Origin: Pantoea deleyi
GTDB lineage: Bacteria > Pseudomonadota > Gammaproteobacteria > Enterobacterales > Enterobacteriaceae
Length of the DNA stretch: 64,000 bases
NCBI RefSeq assembly: GCF_022647325.1
Contig: NZ_CP071405.1
Coordinates: forward strand, 2,728,001 to 2,792,000
Reading direction: 5' to 3'
Part shown: positions 26,690-36,745 of the stretch, one piece after another
Position numbering within the stretch: the first letter of the stretch is position 1
How the letters are laid out: each line of letters opens with the position of its first letter
Notes under the pieces: generated by a model
What the model was told of the DNA's origin: nothing
Seen by the model: only the letters and a program-made list of their open reading frames with translations
The model's database searches: none
Program-made: the position numbers and the translations under genes

Positions 26690-26803
26690 ACGTCCCCGCC
26701 ATGTCGCCGCTCACGCGCCGATCCGCAACGGCGCGGGGTGACGCGGCCATGTATCGCACGCCGGAGAGAGGCCGTCATCTGACACGCCGGATGCCCGGCT
26801 CGG

Positions 26804-27676
26804 CTATGCAGGGTTGCGCCCCATCCTCACCATCGCGCGATACCAGGCCCCGCGCTGAATCGACCAGCGCAATCCCACCGCGATCGCATTAATCTTCTGA
26901 TCGATGAGCGTCTGCTGCAGACGACCGATCTCGCGTCCGGACATCGCCTGCGCCCAGGCGGGCATCAGCCCGAACCCCGACTTCAGCATGATTTTCATCA
27001 CCGGTTTCGCCTGCCAGCTCGGCGCTGGGGCATTCATCAGTAGCCGCGTGACCTCTGCGGTACGCTCGTCAAAACGCAGCTCAGGCCGCATCTGTTGCAG
27101 ATAGTCCGCCACATCGGCCACGCTTTTGGGCACCCGCTCCGCTCCCAGCGCTTCGGCGATCAGCGCCGCTTCCTGATAATAGCGATCCTGCTCAGCGTGG
27201 GTGAGATGCGGATTTTTATAGCGCAGATGGGCCGCCAGAAAACGGCTGGTCTCCGCGACATGCACCCAGGTCAGCAGAGGGGGATCGCTGGCTGCATAGG
27301 GTTTGCCCTGGCTGTCCACGCCGCTGACTTTGAGATGGATGCGTTTTACCCGCTCGATCAGCGTCTGCGCATCCTGCTGGTTTCCATAGGTCGTCACCGC
27401 AATAAACTGACTGGTGCGCCGCAGGCGGCCCATCATATCTTCGCGGAAGTTAGAGTGATCCCAGACGCCCGCCAGCGCGGCCGGATGCAGCATCTGCAGC
27501 AGCAGCGCGCTGATCCCGCCACACATCATGGCGGTGAAATCGCCGTGGACGCGCCAGATCACGCTGTCCGGGCCAAACAGGCCGGGATCGCCAGGCGGCT
27601 GAGAAAGGTCAAATTCATTCATCGACAGGCCGTTAAGGCGGAAGACCTGCTGCTGAATGCGGTCACGCAGATTCAT
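26804..27676 (-). CDS. MpaB-family oxygenase (DUF2236)
   Basis: A 290-residue protein of the DUF2236/MpaB-like family, heme-binding oxygenase-type proteins that include latex-clearing protein and fungal MpaB. Conserved features are the N-terminal GPDSVIWRVHGD, the LLQMLHPAALAGVWDHSNF segment and the HVAETSRFLAA histidine region, which would supply heme ligation. No signal peptide is obvious. The substrate is unknown. It lies alone at the right edge of the accessory block, about 100 bp from the bglX 3' end. Confidence 0.82.
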   Translation of the reverse strand: MNLRDRIQQQVFRLNGLSMNEFDLSQPPGDPGLFGPDSVIWRVHGDFTAMMCGGISALLLQMLHPAALAGVWDHSNFREDMMGRLRRTSQFIAVTTYGNQQDAQTLIERVKRIHLKVSGVDSQGKPYAASDPPLLTWVHVAETSRFLAAHLRYKNPHLTHAEQDRYYQEAALIAEALGAERVPKSVADVADYLQQMRPELRFDERTAEVTRLLMNAPAPSWQAKPVMKIMLKSGFGLMPAWAQAMSGREIGRLQQTLIDQKINAIAVGLRWSIQRGAWYRAMVRMGRNPA

Positions 27677-27775
27677 GATGGCGGCTCTGATAGTGGATAT
27701 GATGCGGCGCGCGCAAGCAGGACGCTGACGACACGCCGCACCACCTTCTCCCGGCGTCAGGAGAAGGGCTGACGG

Positions 27776-30073
27776 TTAAAGATAGTTAAACTGCGCATTC
27801 TCGGTGCGAACGGAATCGAGCCCAATCATTACGTTAAACTTGCCGGGTTCTGCGACGTGCTGCATCTGCTGATTCCAGAACTTCAGCGCATCGACATCGA
27901 TCTTAAAGGTCACGGTCTGTGATTCACCCGCTTTCAGCATGATGCGCTTAAAGCCACGCAGCTCCTGCACCGGACGGCTGATCGAGGCGACCGGATCGTT
28001 TAGGTACATCTGCACCACCGTCGCTCCGTCGCGCTGACCGCTGTTGGTCACCGTCACGCTGGCCTCGACAGTGCCGTCGCGCGCCATTGTCGGAGAGGAC
28101 ATTTTAACCGGCGACACGGTGAAAGTGGTGTAGCTCAGGCCGTAACCAAACGGATAGAGCGGGCCGTTGACCGCATCATAGTAGTGCGACGTATATTTAT
28201 TCGGTTTCGCAAAGTTATACGGGCGGCCGGTTGGCAGATGGTTGTAGTAGATCGGGATCTGACCCACCGAACGCGGGAAGGAGACCGGCAGTTTGCCCGA
28301 CGGGTTGTAGTCGCCGAACAGTACATCCGCGATGGCGTTGCCGCCTTCGGTGCCGCTGAACCAGGTTTCCAGCACGGCATCGGCCATCCGATCCTCATTG
28401 ACTATCGACAGCGGACGTCCGTTCATCAGCACAATCACCAGCGGTTTACCGGTGGCTTTCAGCGCGGCTAACAGCCGCTGCTGATTCGGCGGAATGATCA
28501 GATCGCTGCGGCTGGAGGCTTCATGCGCCATACCCTGCGCTTCGCCCACGGCAGCCACGACAACGTCGGCCTGCTTCGCTTTGGCCACCGCGTCATCGAT
28601 CATCTGCTGCGGTGAACGGGTGTCGATCGACACCGCCGGTTCATACAGGTTCAGGAAGTCCTGAATCCCCTTATTGTCAGAGACGTTAGCCCCTTTCTCA
28701 TAGAGCAGCGTCGCTTTGCCTTCGGTGGCGTTGCGCATCCCCTGCAGCAGCGAAACGGACTGCTTCGCCACGCCCGCGGCGGACCAGCTGCCCATGATGT
28801 CACGCTGGCTGTCTGCCAGTGGGCCGATCAGCGCAATGGTGCCCGATTTTTTCAGCGGCAGCGTCTCCAGCCGGTTTTTCAGCAGCACGATGCTCTTACG
28901 CGCCACGTCGCGCGCTTCAGCCCGGTGCAGGCGGCTTTCCGCGTTGGTGTCCTGCGGGTCGCTCTCTTTCGGCCCTAAGTGGCTGTAAGGATCGTTGAAC
29001 AGGCCCATGTCATATTTGACGTTAAGCACATGGCGCGCCGCGTCATCGATTTCCGCCATGCTGACGTCGCCGCGCTTCACCAGATCCGGCAGATATTTAC
29101 TGTAATATTCGTCGCTCATGCTCATATCGACGCCCGACTTCAGGGCGATACGCACTGCTTCCTGCGGATCGCTGGCGACGCCGTGCTTGATCAGCTCTTT
29201 GATCGCGCCGTGATCGCTGATGGTAATGCCCTTGAACTTCCACTTATCGCGCAGCAGATCTTTCAGCAGCCAGCTGTCCGCGGTGGCCGGAACCCCGTTG
29301 ATGGAGTTCAGCGCCACCATCACCCCGCCGCTGCCCGCATCCAGCGAGGCTTTGTAAGGCGGCAGGTAGTCCTGGAACATGCGCTGCGGACTCATATCCA
29401 CGGTGTTGTAGTCGCGTCCCCCTTCAACCGCACCATAGAGGGCAAAGTGCTTCACGCTGGTCATCACGCTGTAGCGGTCGGCGGCGCTCTTACCCTGCAT
29501 CGCCTGCACCATGCTGCGCCCCATTTCGCTGGTGAGCCAGGTATCCTCACCGAAGCCTTCGGAGCCACGACCCCAGCGCGGTTCACGGCTGACATCCACC
29601 ATCGGCGCCCAGGTCATGTTGAGGCCATCGTCGGCCGCCTCGTAGGCAGACACGCGCCCTACCTCTTTCACCGCGTCCAGATCCCAGCTGGAAGCCAGGG
29701 CTAACGGGATCGGGAAAATGGTGCGCTGACCGTGAATAACATCGAAGGCGAAGAACAGCGGGATCTTCAGGCGGCTGAGCTGCATCGCCTGATCCTGCAT
29801 GGCGCGGATATCCTGGCGGGTCACGGTATTAAAGATCGCGCCAACCTGACTCTTCTGAATCATGTCGCGAATCGCTTCTTTCGGATTATCAGGTCCGACG
29901 CTGATTAAACGCAGCTGGCCGATTTTCTCGTCCAGCGTCATCTTCTTAAGCAGCTGGTTGACGAAGGCATCCCGCGCCTGTTCGGTCATCGGGTGATTGC
30001 CTGGCAACGTCTCAGCCAGTGCGGGTTGCATCGCGAGGGAGACAGCGAGACTAACAGAGTAAATCCATTTCAT
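27776..30073 (-). CDS. bglX: Periplasmic beta-glucosidase BglX
   Basis: GH3 glycoside hydrolase exported to the periplasm, 765 residues, the same length as E. coli BglX. A signal peptide (MKWIYSVSLAVSLAMQPALA) is followed by the (beta/alpha)8 domain with the catalytic nucleophile Asp in KGITISDHGAIKELIKHG, a second alpha/beta domain (VVAAVGEAQGMAHEASSR) and a C-terminal fibronectin III-like domain (KPNKYTSHYYDAVNG to the end). I chose the ATG at 30073 over an upstream frame start. It is divergent from dld, as in E. coli. Confidence 0.95.
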   Translation of the reverse strand: MKWIYSVSLAVSLAMQPALAETLPGNHPMTEQARDAFVNQLLKKMTLDEKIGQLRLISVGPDNPKEAIRDMIQKSQVGAIFNTVTRQDIRAMQDQAMQLSRLKIPLFFAFDVIHGQRTIFPIPLALASSWDLDAVKEVGRVSAYEAADDGLNMTWAPMVDVSREPRWGRGSEGFGEDTWLTSEMGRSMVQAMQGKSAADRYSVMTSVKHFALYGAVEGGRDYNTVDMSPQRMFQDYLPPYKASLDAGSGGVMVALNSINGVPATADSWLLKDLLRDKWKFKGITISDHGAIKELIKHGVASDPQEAVRIALKSGVDMSMSDEYYSKYLPDLVKRGDVSMAEIDDAARHVLNVKYDMGLFNDPYSHLGPKESDPQDTNAESRLHRAEARDVARKSIVLLKNRLETLPLKKSGTIALIGPLADSQRDIMGSWSAAGVAKQSVSLLQGMRNATEGKATLLYEKGANVSDNKGIQDFLNLYEPAVSIDTRSPQQMIDDAVAKAKQADVVVAAVGEAQGMAHEASSRSDLIIPPNQQRLLAALKATGKPLVIVLMNGRPLSIVNEDRMADAVLETWFSGTEGGNAIADVLFGDYNPSGKLPVSFPRSVGQIPIYYNHLPTGRPYNFAKPNKYTSHYYDAVNGPLYPFGYGLSYTTFTVSPVKMSSPTMARDGTVEASVTVTNSGQRDGATVVQMYLNDPVASISRPVQELRGFKRIMLKAGESQTVTFKIDVDALKFWNQQMQHVAEPGKFNVMIGLDSVRTENAQFNYL

Positions 30074-30228
30074 CAGGTTGGGTTCTCTTAAGTAACTGCG
30101 CAATATCGAATAAACAGGCGGCAGTGTGCCACAAGATGAGAATAGCAGGTAGCCGCCGCTGTCACACTGCGTTCAGGTCAGTTGCCGTGCTACAGTTAAG
30201 GCGCACTGATAAGACAAGGGAATTGCTC

Positions 30229-31932
30229 ATGATACCAACCTCTGCCCTGCTTTCTGACCTGCGCCGCCTCGTGGGCCCGGCCCATCTGCTGACTGAACCT
30301 GAACAGACCGCCCGCTATCGCAAAGGCTTTCGCTCCGGCGACGGCGACGCGCTGGCCGTGGTGTTTCCCGGCACCCTGCTGGAGCTCTGGCGGGTGCTGC
30401 AGGCGCTGGTGAAAGCCGATGTTATCATCCTGATGCAGGCGGCGAACACCGGCCTGACCGAAGGGTCCACGCCGCACGGCAACGACTACGATCGCCCGCT
30501 GGTGATTATCAGCACCCTGCGGCTCGATAAACTGCAGCTAATCGACAACGGCCAGCAGGTGCTGGCGTTCCCCGGCAGCACGCTCTATCAGCTGGAAAAA
30601 GCGCTGAAGCCGCTGGGACGCGAACCGCACTCGGTCATTGGCTCCTCCTGCATCGGCGCCTCGGTGCTGGGCGGCATCTGTAATAACTCCGGCGGCTCGC
30701 TGATCAAGCGCGGCCCGGCCTACAGCGAAATGGCGCTGTTTGCGCAGATCGACGCCAGTGGAAAACTGAAGCTGGTAAACCATCTCGGTATCGATCTGGG
30801 CAGCTCGCCGGAGGAGATTCTGGGGCGGCTGGATGACGACCGCTGGCAGCCGGGCGACGTGCAGCACGATGGCCGTCATGCCTCCGATCACGACTACGCC
30901 GATCGGGTACGGGAGGTGGATGCCGATACGCCCGCCCGCTACAACGCGGATGCGCGGCGTCTGTTCGAGGCGTCCGGCTGCGCCGGAAAGCTGGCGGTCT
31001 TTGCCGTGCGACTCGATACCTTTGCCAGCGAGCCGCAGCAGCAGGTCTTTTACATCGGCACCAATGACCCCGGCGTTCTCACCGATCTTCGCCGTCATAT
31101 GCTGGCCCATTTTACCCATCTGCCCGTGGCCGGTGAGTATATGCATCGGGACATCTACGACATCGCGGAGGTCTACGGCAAAGATACCTTCCTGATGATC
31201 GACAAGCTGGGCACCGACAAAATGCCGCTGTTTTTCACGCTGAAGGGGCGGGTCGATGCCTGGCTGAGTAAATTCTCTTTCATCAGGCCCCACTTCACCG
31301 ACCGGCTGCTGCAGCGGCTGAGCCGGGCGTTCCCGGTGCATCTGCCCAAGCGCATGAAGCAGTATCGCGACAGATATGAACACCATCTGATGCTGAAGAT
31401 GTCCGGTGAGGGGGTGGCGGAAGCGCGAAACTATCTGCGCGACTACTTCCGCGAGGGCGGCGGCGAGTTCTTTGAGTGTGAAGGCAAAGAGGGCGCGCAC
31501 GCCTTTCTGCATCGCTTCGCGGCGGCGGGCGCGGCCGTGCGCTACCACGCGGTGCATGCCGATGAGGTGGAGGATATTCTGGCGCTGGATATCGCCCTGC
31601 GCCGGAACGACGCTGACTGGTTTGAAAACCTGCCTGACGAGATCCGCGCATCCCTCAGCCATCGCCTCTACTACGGTCACTTCTTCTGTCACGTCTTCCA
31701 TCAGGATTACATCGTCAAAAAAGGGGTCGATGTGCCTGCGCTGAAAGCCCAGATGCTGGCGATTCTGCAGGCGCGCGGCGCGGAATACCCCGCCGAGCAC
31801 AACGTCGGTCATCTCTATCAGGCAAAACCGCAGCTGGCAGCCTTCTATCGTCAGCTCGATCCGACCAACAGCTTCAATCCCGGCATCGGCAAAACCAGCA
31901 AACAGAAAGGCTGGGCGGTGAAACAGGGATAA
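30229..31932 (+). CDS. dld: Quinone-dependent D-lactate dehydrogenase Dld
   Basis: Membrane-associated FAD enzyme oxidizing D-lactate to pyruvate and passing electrons to quinone. The 567-residue protein has the FAD-binding PCMH region (LMQAANTGLTEGSTPHGND; SSCIGASVLGGICNNSGGS), a central membrane-binding basic domain and the C-terminal catalytic cap (YPAEHNVGHLY). The ATG at 30229 has AAGGGA seven bases upstream and matches the E. coli N-terminal region; the open frame extends further upstream without support. It is divergent from bglX over 155 bp. Confidence 0.95.
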   Translation: MIPTSALLSDLRRLVGPAHLLTEPEQTARYRKGFRSGDGDALAVVFPGTLLELWRVLQALVKADVIILMQAANTGLTEGSTPHGNDYDRPLVIISTLRLDKLQLIDNGQQVLAFPGSTLYQLEKALKPLGREPHSVIGSSCIGASVLGGICNNSGGSLIKRGPAYSEMALFAQIDASGKLKLVNHLGIDLGSSPEEILGRLDDDRWQPGDVQHDGRHASDHDYADRVREVDADTPARYNADARRLFEASGCAGKLAVFAVRLDTFASEPQQQVFYIGTNDPGVLTDLRRHMLAHFTHLPVAGEYMHRDIYDIAEVYGKDTFLMIDKLGTDKMPLFFTLKGRVDAWLSKFSFIRPHFTDRLLQRLSRAFPVHLPKRMKQYRDRYEHHLMLKMSGEGVAEARNYLRDYFREGGGEFFECEGKEGAHAFLHRFAAAGAAVRYHAVHADEVEDILALDIALRRNDADWFENLPDEIRASLSHRLYYGHFFCHVFHQDYIVKKGVDVPALKAQMLAILQARGAEYPAEHNVGHLYQAKPQLAAFYRQLDPTNSFNPGIGKTSKQKGWAVKQG

Positions 31933-32137
31933 TGCACGGCCGACAGCGGTGCCCTGCCCGGCGTGACGCTGGCGTCCGGCCTGCAGAGCGGCGCGATCGG
32001 GCAGCGGCATGAGGTCCGAGGCAGGTCAGCGGAGCTGTATGACGCTGTTGGGTGAGAAGCGATGGGCAGCGTAGCCGTCGTGGAAAGCAGCGCTGAAGGC
32101 GCGGGGCTGTGGATTAGAAAGCTTTTGCCCTGAATAA

Positions 32138-32166
32138 CAAGGCCGACAGTCGTCGGCCTTGTTTTT
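32138..32166 (+). terminator. Rho-independent terminator between dld and the MscS-type gene
   Basis: CAAGGCCGAC-AGTC-GTCGGCCTTG (10-bp stem) followed by TTTTTG on the plus strand, directly at the convergent gene's stop. It is 205 bp after the dld stop; the intervening sequence has no credible gene and could be a long 3' UTR. Confidence 0.8.
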
Positions 32167-32167
32167 G

Positions 32168-34606
32168 TTAAACCAGCTTCTCTTCGGGTTCCGCACTCGG
32201 CATCTGACGGCGCTCAATAATCATCGTCTGCGGCGTGGAGAGCAGGATGCCCTCTTTGCGCAGCCGCGTCAGAATATCGAACAGCAGGTCACTCTTGGCC
32301 CCGGAGATCTGCCGCTGGCCCGCCACGTTCCCGGTGACGCTCAGCACGATCCCCTGCTGGGTCAGATCTTTAAACGATACGGAGGGTTCAGGCGTCTCCA
32401 GAATGCGTTCGTTTTCGTTATAGACCTCCAGCAGAATATCGCGCACCTTGCCCGGATCGGTGTTAAGCGGGAAGGTCAGCGTAATCGTCACCACGCCCTG
32501 CGCGTTACCCATCGTCGCGTTGCGCACGTTCTGCGAGATAAACTGCGAGTTCGGCACAATCACCGTGGATTTATCGCCCAGCTGGATCTCCGTGGCGCGG
32601 ACGTTAATCCGACGAATATCCCCTTCGATACCGCTGATGCTGACCAGATCGCCCACCTTGACCGGCCGCTCGGTTAACAGGATCAGCCCCGAGATAAAGT
32701 TCTTCACGATCTCCTGCAAGCCGAAACCGATACCGACCGATAATGCACTGACGATCCAGGCCAGCTTGTTCCACTGCAGCCCCATAATCGACAGGGTCAG
32801 CAGGATGATCAGCACGTAGCCGATGTTGCTGAACAGCGTTACCAGCGACACCCGCATTCCCACATCCATCGTGGTTTTCGGCAGGAAATCGGTGTCGAGC
32901 CAGCGGCGCACCGAACGCAGCACGTAGATGCCGACGATCAGGCAGATCAGCGCATTGACCATGTGTGCCGGAACGATATTCATCGACTCCAGGCCTTTAC
33001 CGCCCCAGAACTCAATCACCTTCTGCAGCAGTTCGATCGGCGTTGAGGAAGCAAAGGTGCCGTTGAGCAGCGCCAGCGCCACCACCAGCACCAGGAACGT
33101 TTTCCCGATGGCCGTCAGCAGCGTCGCCGCCTGCTGCAGGTGACGTTCGTTGATGTTCAGCGAGTTCTGGATGCGACGCCCGGTGGCATTGCTGGTCGAG
33201 AAGAAGCTCTCACAGCCATCATTCAGCAGGTGGCTGAGGAAGTAGAATGAGCCAAACAGCAGGCCGCACCAGATCACCTCATAACTCAGGAAGCGCGCCA
33301 GGGTCACGTAGCCGATCAGCAGCGATACCACAATGGCCATCGCCGTCAGCGTCAGGCCCATCTGAATCAGCCCGACCAGCGTGGAGCGCGCCTCCGGCGG
33401 CGTACCCGCCAGCGTCATACGACGCCGCACGCGATTAATCCGCACGCTGATCGCCAGCGCGGTGGTGCCGATCAGCAGTGCGGTCAGGCCGTTGGCAAAG
33501 ATCGTGGTGTTCAGGCTGGTGCCAACGCTGTAGTTAAAGGCTTCCACCGTCTGGAAGATAAAGACCAGCACAGCCGTGATCGGCGGGAAAGGCTTTAACG
33601 CCATCGCCACCTCGTTGGAGATGGTCGGCAACCGCCAGCTGGGGCGACGGGTGGAGAGCAAAGCACGGCCCAGACCGGCGATCAGGCCGCAGAAGACGCT
33701 GAGCTGCACCAGCCGATCAACAAAGTCCTGCACGTTCTCCGAGACCTCATCGCGGCGCGTAAAGGCCAGCGCGATAAAGTTAAAGGTCAGCACCACCGCC
33801 GCCAGCGTGGTCAGGGCTATCGCGGCCGCCAGGAAGCTGCGGCGCAGTTTTCCCTCCGGCAGTTTGTGAATGCTGACCCAGGCGAGGAACTCCTCCCCGT
33901 AGCGGCGACCCACCGTCATCACCAGCAGCGCCGCCAGCAGCCACATTATGCTGCCCACGCGCCAGCCCGGCTCCCAGGAGAGCGCGGCGGTATCCTGCAG
34001 CTCCTGCAGGAATTCACCGATTTTTTCGCCGTCGAGATCCTGACTGTTGAGCAGCGGTGACCAGAAGCGCGCGCCCAGGATCGTACCGGAGTTCAGCGCC
34101 AGCTGGCTTTTCAGCTGGTCACGACGCAGGTTCACGATCTGTGAAGAGAGCGTCAGGGCGCCATTTTTGATGCCTTCGGCCTGCTTGATCTGGTCGTCGA
34201 GCTTACTTTTCTGACTCTCCAGCGCATTACGCTTGCGCGTGACTTCCGGCGTCTCTTTGACGCCGCTGTCGGCTTTAGGCGCGGGGCCCAGCACCTGCAA
34301 CTGTGCGTCCACCTGCTGGCGGTCCGGCACCAGCGCCTGACCCAGCGTATCGGCGTTACCCGACAGCTCCAGCGCCATTTCATTGAGCTGAGTCAGCTTG
34401 TTTTCACCGGCATCGCCCGACACCTGGCTTTTAATTTTATCGAGGATTTTCTGCATCTTCGGCAGTTCTACGGCGGCATTCAGCTTCGGCGCAGCATCCT
34501 GTTCCTGAGCGGCAGTGGCCGTATCATCCGCGGCCAGCGTCAGCGCGGGGGTGAACGCCACCAGCGCCAGCATTAACAATGCAAAAAAGGATCGTAGCTT
34601 AAACAT
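32168..34606 (-). CDS. DUF3772 / MscS-family mechanosensitive channel
   Basis: A large MscS-superfamily channel, 812 residues. A signal peptide (MFKLRSFFALLMLALVAF, cut near TLAAD) is followed by a periplasmic DUF3772 domain rich in coiled coil (about 30-180), multiple membrane helices, and the conserved MscS pore and beta domain (SVGIGFGLQEIVKNFISGL; ERPVKVGDLVSISGIEGDI). It should release solutes on hypo-osmotic shock. The ATG at 34606 puts the signal peptide at the N-terminus. It sits between dld and pbpG, which are adjacent in E. coli, so it is an insertion in that order. It is not E. coli YbiO, whose sequence differs. Confidence 0.88.
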   Translation of the reverse strand: MFKLRSFFALLMLALVAFTPALTLAADDTATAAQEQDAAPKLNAAVELPKMQKILDKIKSQVSGDAGENKLTQLNEMALELSGNADTLGQALVPDRQQVDAQLQVLGPAPKADSGVKETPEVTRKRNALESQKSKLDDQIKQAEGIKNGALTLSSQIVNLRRDQLKSQLALNSGTILGARFWSPLLNSQDLDGEKIGEFLQELQDTAALSWEPGWRVGSIMWLLAALLVMTVGRRYGEEFLAWVSIHKLPEGKLRRSFLAAAIALTTLAAVVLTFNFIALAFTRRDEVSENVQDFVDRLVQLSVFCGLIAGLGRALLSTRRPSWRLPTISNEVAMALKPFPPITAVLVFIFQTVEAFNYSVGTSLNTTIFANGLTALLIGTTALAISVRINRVRRRMTLAGTPPEARSTLVGLIQMGLTLTAMAIVVSLLIGYVTLARFLSYEVIWCGLLFGSFYFLSHLLNDGCESFFSTSNATGRRIQNSLNINERHLQQAATLLTAIGKTFLVLVVALALLNGTFASSTPIELLQKVIEFWGGKGLESMNIVPAHMVNALICLIVGIYVLRSVRRWLDTDFLPKTTMDVGMRVSLVTLFSNIGYVLIILLTLSIMGLQWNKLAWIVSALSVGIGFGLQEIVKNFISGLILLTERPVKVGDLVSISGIEGDIRRINVRATEIQLGDKSTVIVPNSQFISQNVRNATMGNAQGVVTITLTFPLNTDPGKVRDILLEVYNENERILETPEPSVSFKDLTQQGIVLSVTGNVAGQRQISGAKSDLLFDILTRLRKEGILLSTPQTMIIERRQMPSAEPEEKLV

Positions 34607-34828
34607 ATGAGTAAGATTCCGGCAGCTTAAATCAGGCGATCGTCCCTCGCCATTCGCGCGTAGTGTAGGGCTTAACAAGGGTTGGCAATATAGGAATAAC
34701 GGGTAATTTTCAGGCTAATTCCGGGCGGACAGCGGACTGAAACGCGTGACTGGCCCTGCCCGTCCGGTTCTCCGGCGGCTGGCCTGATCAGCCAGCCCAG
34801 CGGCGCGCGTGGCGCCGCCGACCGGGGG

Positions 34829-35776
34829 TTATTCGACGTCGGTCGTGCCACCACCGTTGCTGGCCACCTGGCCCGACTTCTGTTTTTTATACGCCAGCGC
34901 GGCGGCAGGCACCGGGGCCGCTTTGCCTGTTTCCAGCCAGCTGCGCAGACGGCTGGCGTCGGCGAAGTGGGTATATTTGCCAAACGCGTCCAGCACCACC
35001 AGCGCCACGGGACGATTGTTGATCATCGTGCGCATGACCAGGCAGTGACCCGCCTGATCGGTGTAGCCGGTCTTGGTCAGCTGAATGTGCCAGTCATTTT
35101 TATAGACCAGATGGTTGGTATTGCGGAACGGCAGCGCATAGTTCGGATGGGCGAATACCGCCGTCTCCTCTTTGGTGGTGCTGAGCGCGCCGAGCAGCGG
35201 ATACTCCCGCGTTGCCTTGAGCAGTTTAACCAGATCCTGAGCGCTGGAGACGTTCTGCGTCGACAGGCCGGTGGGTTCAACATAGTGAGTCTGATTCATG
35301 CCCAGCGCGCGCGCCCTGGCGTTCATCGCCCGGATAAAAGCATTGTAGCCGCCCGGATAGGCGTGCGCCAGGCTGGCGGCGGCGCGGTTTTCAGAGGACA
35401 TCAGCGCCAGCAGCAGCATGTTGCGGCGGCTGATCTGGCTGTTGAGTTTCACGCGCGAAAAAATGCCCCGCATTTCCGGCGTCTGGCTGATATCAACGGT
35501 TAACATCTCATTCATTGGCAAATGCGCATCCAGTACCACCATCGCCGTCATCAGTTTGGTGATCGACGCAATGGGCCTGACCCGATCCGGGTGGCTGGAA
35601 AAGAGCACTTTATTGGTGGTGAGGTCGACAATCATCGCACTGCCAGAAGCGATCTGCGGCTGAGCAATAGGCGCAAGTTGCGACAGCGACGTGGTCGCCT
35701 GCGCCGGAAGTGACACAATCTGCCCTGAAGCGAGCAGCGCCAGCGAAAGCAGGGTGGAACGAATTTTTGCAGGCAT
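34829..35776 (-). CDS. pbpG: D-alanyl-D-alanine endopeptidase PbpG (PBP7)
   Basis: Periplasmic low-molecular-mass penicillin-binding protein that cuts D-Ala-mDAP cross-links in peptidoglycan. The 315-residue protein has a signal peptide (ending SLPAQA), the SxxK motif SITK, the SEN motif ([13 protein letters not shown]) and KTG ([12 protein letters not shown]). The C-terminal tail is Gly/Thr-rich. The gene lies between the MscS-type gene and yohC, matching the E. coli pbpG-yohC order. A GC-rich hairpin (34800-34818) without U-run follows its stop. Confidence 0.94.
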   Translation of the reverse strand: MPAKIRSTLLSLALLASGQIVSLPAQATTSLSQLAPIAQPQIASGSAMIVDLTTNKVLFSSHPDRVRPIASITKLMTAMVVLDAHLPMNEMLTVDISQTPEMRGIFSRVKLNSQISRRNMLLLALMSSENRAAASLAHAYPGGYNAFIRAMNARARALGMNQTHYVEPTGLSTQNVSSAQDLVKLLKATREYPLLGALSTTKEETAVFAHPNYALPFRNTNHLVYKNDWHIQLTKTGYTDQAGHCLVMRTMINNRPVALVVLDAFGKYTHFADASRLRSWLETGKAAPVPAAALAYKKQKSGQVASNGGGTTDVE

Positions 35777-35915
35777 CGTAGAAAAAAACCCGGTTATGAT
35801 TATGTACTGTGTCAGGCCGACACAGGCCGCCCGCTCCCGTCACGTCAGTGCGCGGGCTGGCTGCGGTATCATACGCTTAAGGTTAAGAAATTTCCTGGCG
35901 AGATTGTTTCCGGGC

Positions 35916-35947
35916 GTAAAAAGCGCACTGCCGCCCGAAGGCGGCAG
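35916..35947 (-). terminator. Terminator after yohC
   Basis: CTGCCGCC-CGAA-GGCGGCAG (8-bp stem, GNRA-like loop) at 35928-35947, followed on the minus strand by TGCGCTTTTTAC. It lies just after the yohC stop. Confidence 0.75.
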
Positions 35948-35954
35948 CGGCCGG

Positions 35955-36542
35955 TCAGAACAGATGCGGTCCATAGCCCCACAGCACCACGGTCAGTGCC
36001 AGCAGAACCTCAAACACCAGCACGCCGATAGCCAGCGTGGAGCCGGAAAAACGCAGGCTCTCTTCGCGATCGATATTGAGGAACAGCGGGATGCCAATAT
36101 AGAGCAGATAGCCGGTGTAAAGCAGCGCCAGCGCGCCCACCAGCACGCAGAGCCAGACCAGCGGATAGAGCGCCACCAGCCCGCTGAGAAACAGCGGTGT
36201 CGCGACATAGCCTGCAAACACCGTGCAGCGCGGAATGCCCGGACGCTGCGGATAGTCGCGCGCCATCCAGTGGATCACCCGCCCCATCACGGCGACGCCG
36301 CCGAGAATAATCAGATAAAAGAGGATACCCAGCCCGATCCCGGTGGCCAGATTCAGTTGCACATACTGGCCATCACCCAGATTCCAGCCCAGCTGCGTGG
36401 TTCCGATAAAGGCGCAGATCACCGGGATCGCCGCCATCAGCAGGACATGGTGGGTGTAGTGGTGTGAAACGCTTTCGTTCTCTTGCTTGATATGACGCAT
36501 TTCCAGGTTCGGATGCGCCATAAGTCCCCAGACATGGTTCAT
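35955..36542 (-). CDS. yohC: YIP1 family membrane protein YohC
   Basis: Inner-membrane protein of 195 residues, the same length as E. coli YohC, with a Yip1 domain and about five membrane segments. The N-terminus MNHVWGLMAHPNLEM and the segment SHHYTHHVLLMAAIPVICAFIG closely match E. coli. Function unknown. It is divergent from yohD over about 200 bp. Confidence 0.93.
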   Translation of the reverse strand: MNHVWGLMAHPNLEMRHIKQENESVSHHYTHHVLLMAAIPVICAFIGTTQLGWNLGDGQYVQLNLATGIGLGILFYLIILGGVAVMGRVIHWMARDYPQRPGIPRCTVFAGYVATPLFLSGLVALYPLVWLCVLVGALALLYTGYLLYIGIPLFLNIDREESLRFSGSTLAIGVLVFEVLLALTVVLWGYGPHLF

Positions 36543-36745
36543 ACAGTCACTCCTCTGATGCAGTGGGCCGCCCGATGAAGCCTGCGTCTTAGGGGCAGCG
36601 TCTTCTCAAGTATAATCGGCAGTAAAATTTTCGTGGCGACCGGACAAAAAAACAGCAGAAATAAACGCAGCCGCGGGTGCGGGCGGAAGTGAAACGAAAT
36701 CGCGTATAGAATTGAACAAACAGCCACTGAACAGGGAGTGTCATT

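Noticed and set aside
30538..32010. A 490-codon open frame antisense to dld
   Set aside because: Low-complexity shadow of dld, with no family match and no ribosome-binding site.
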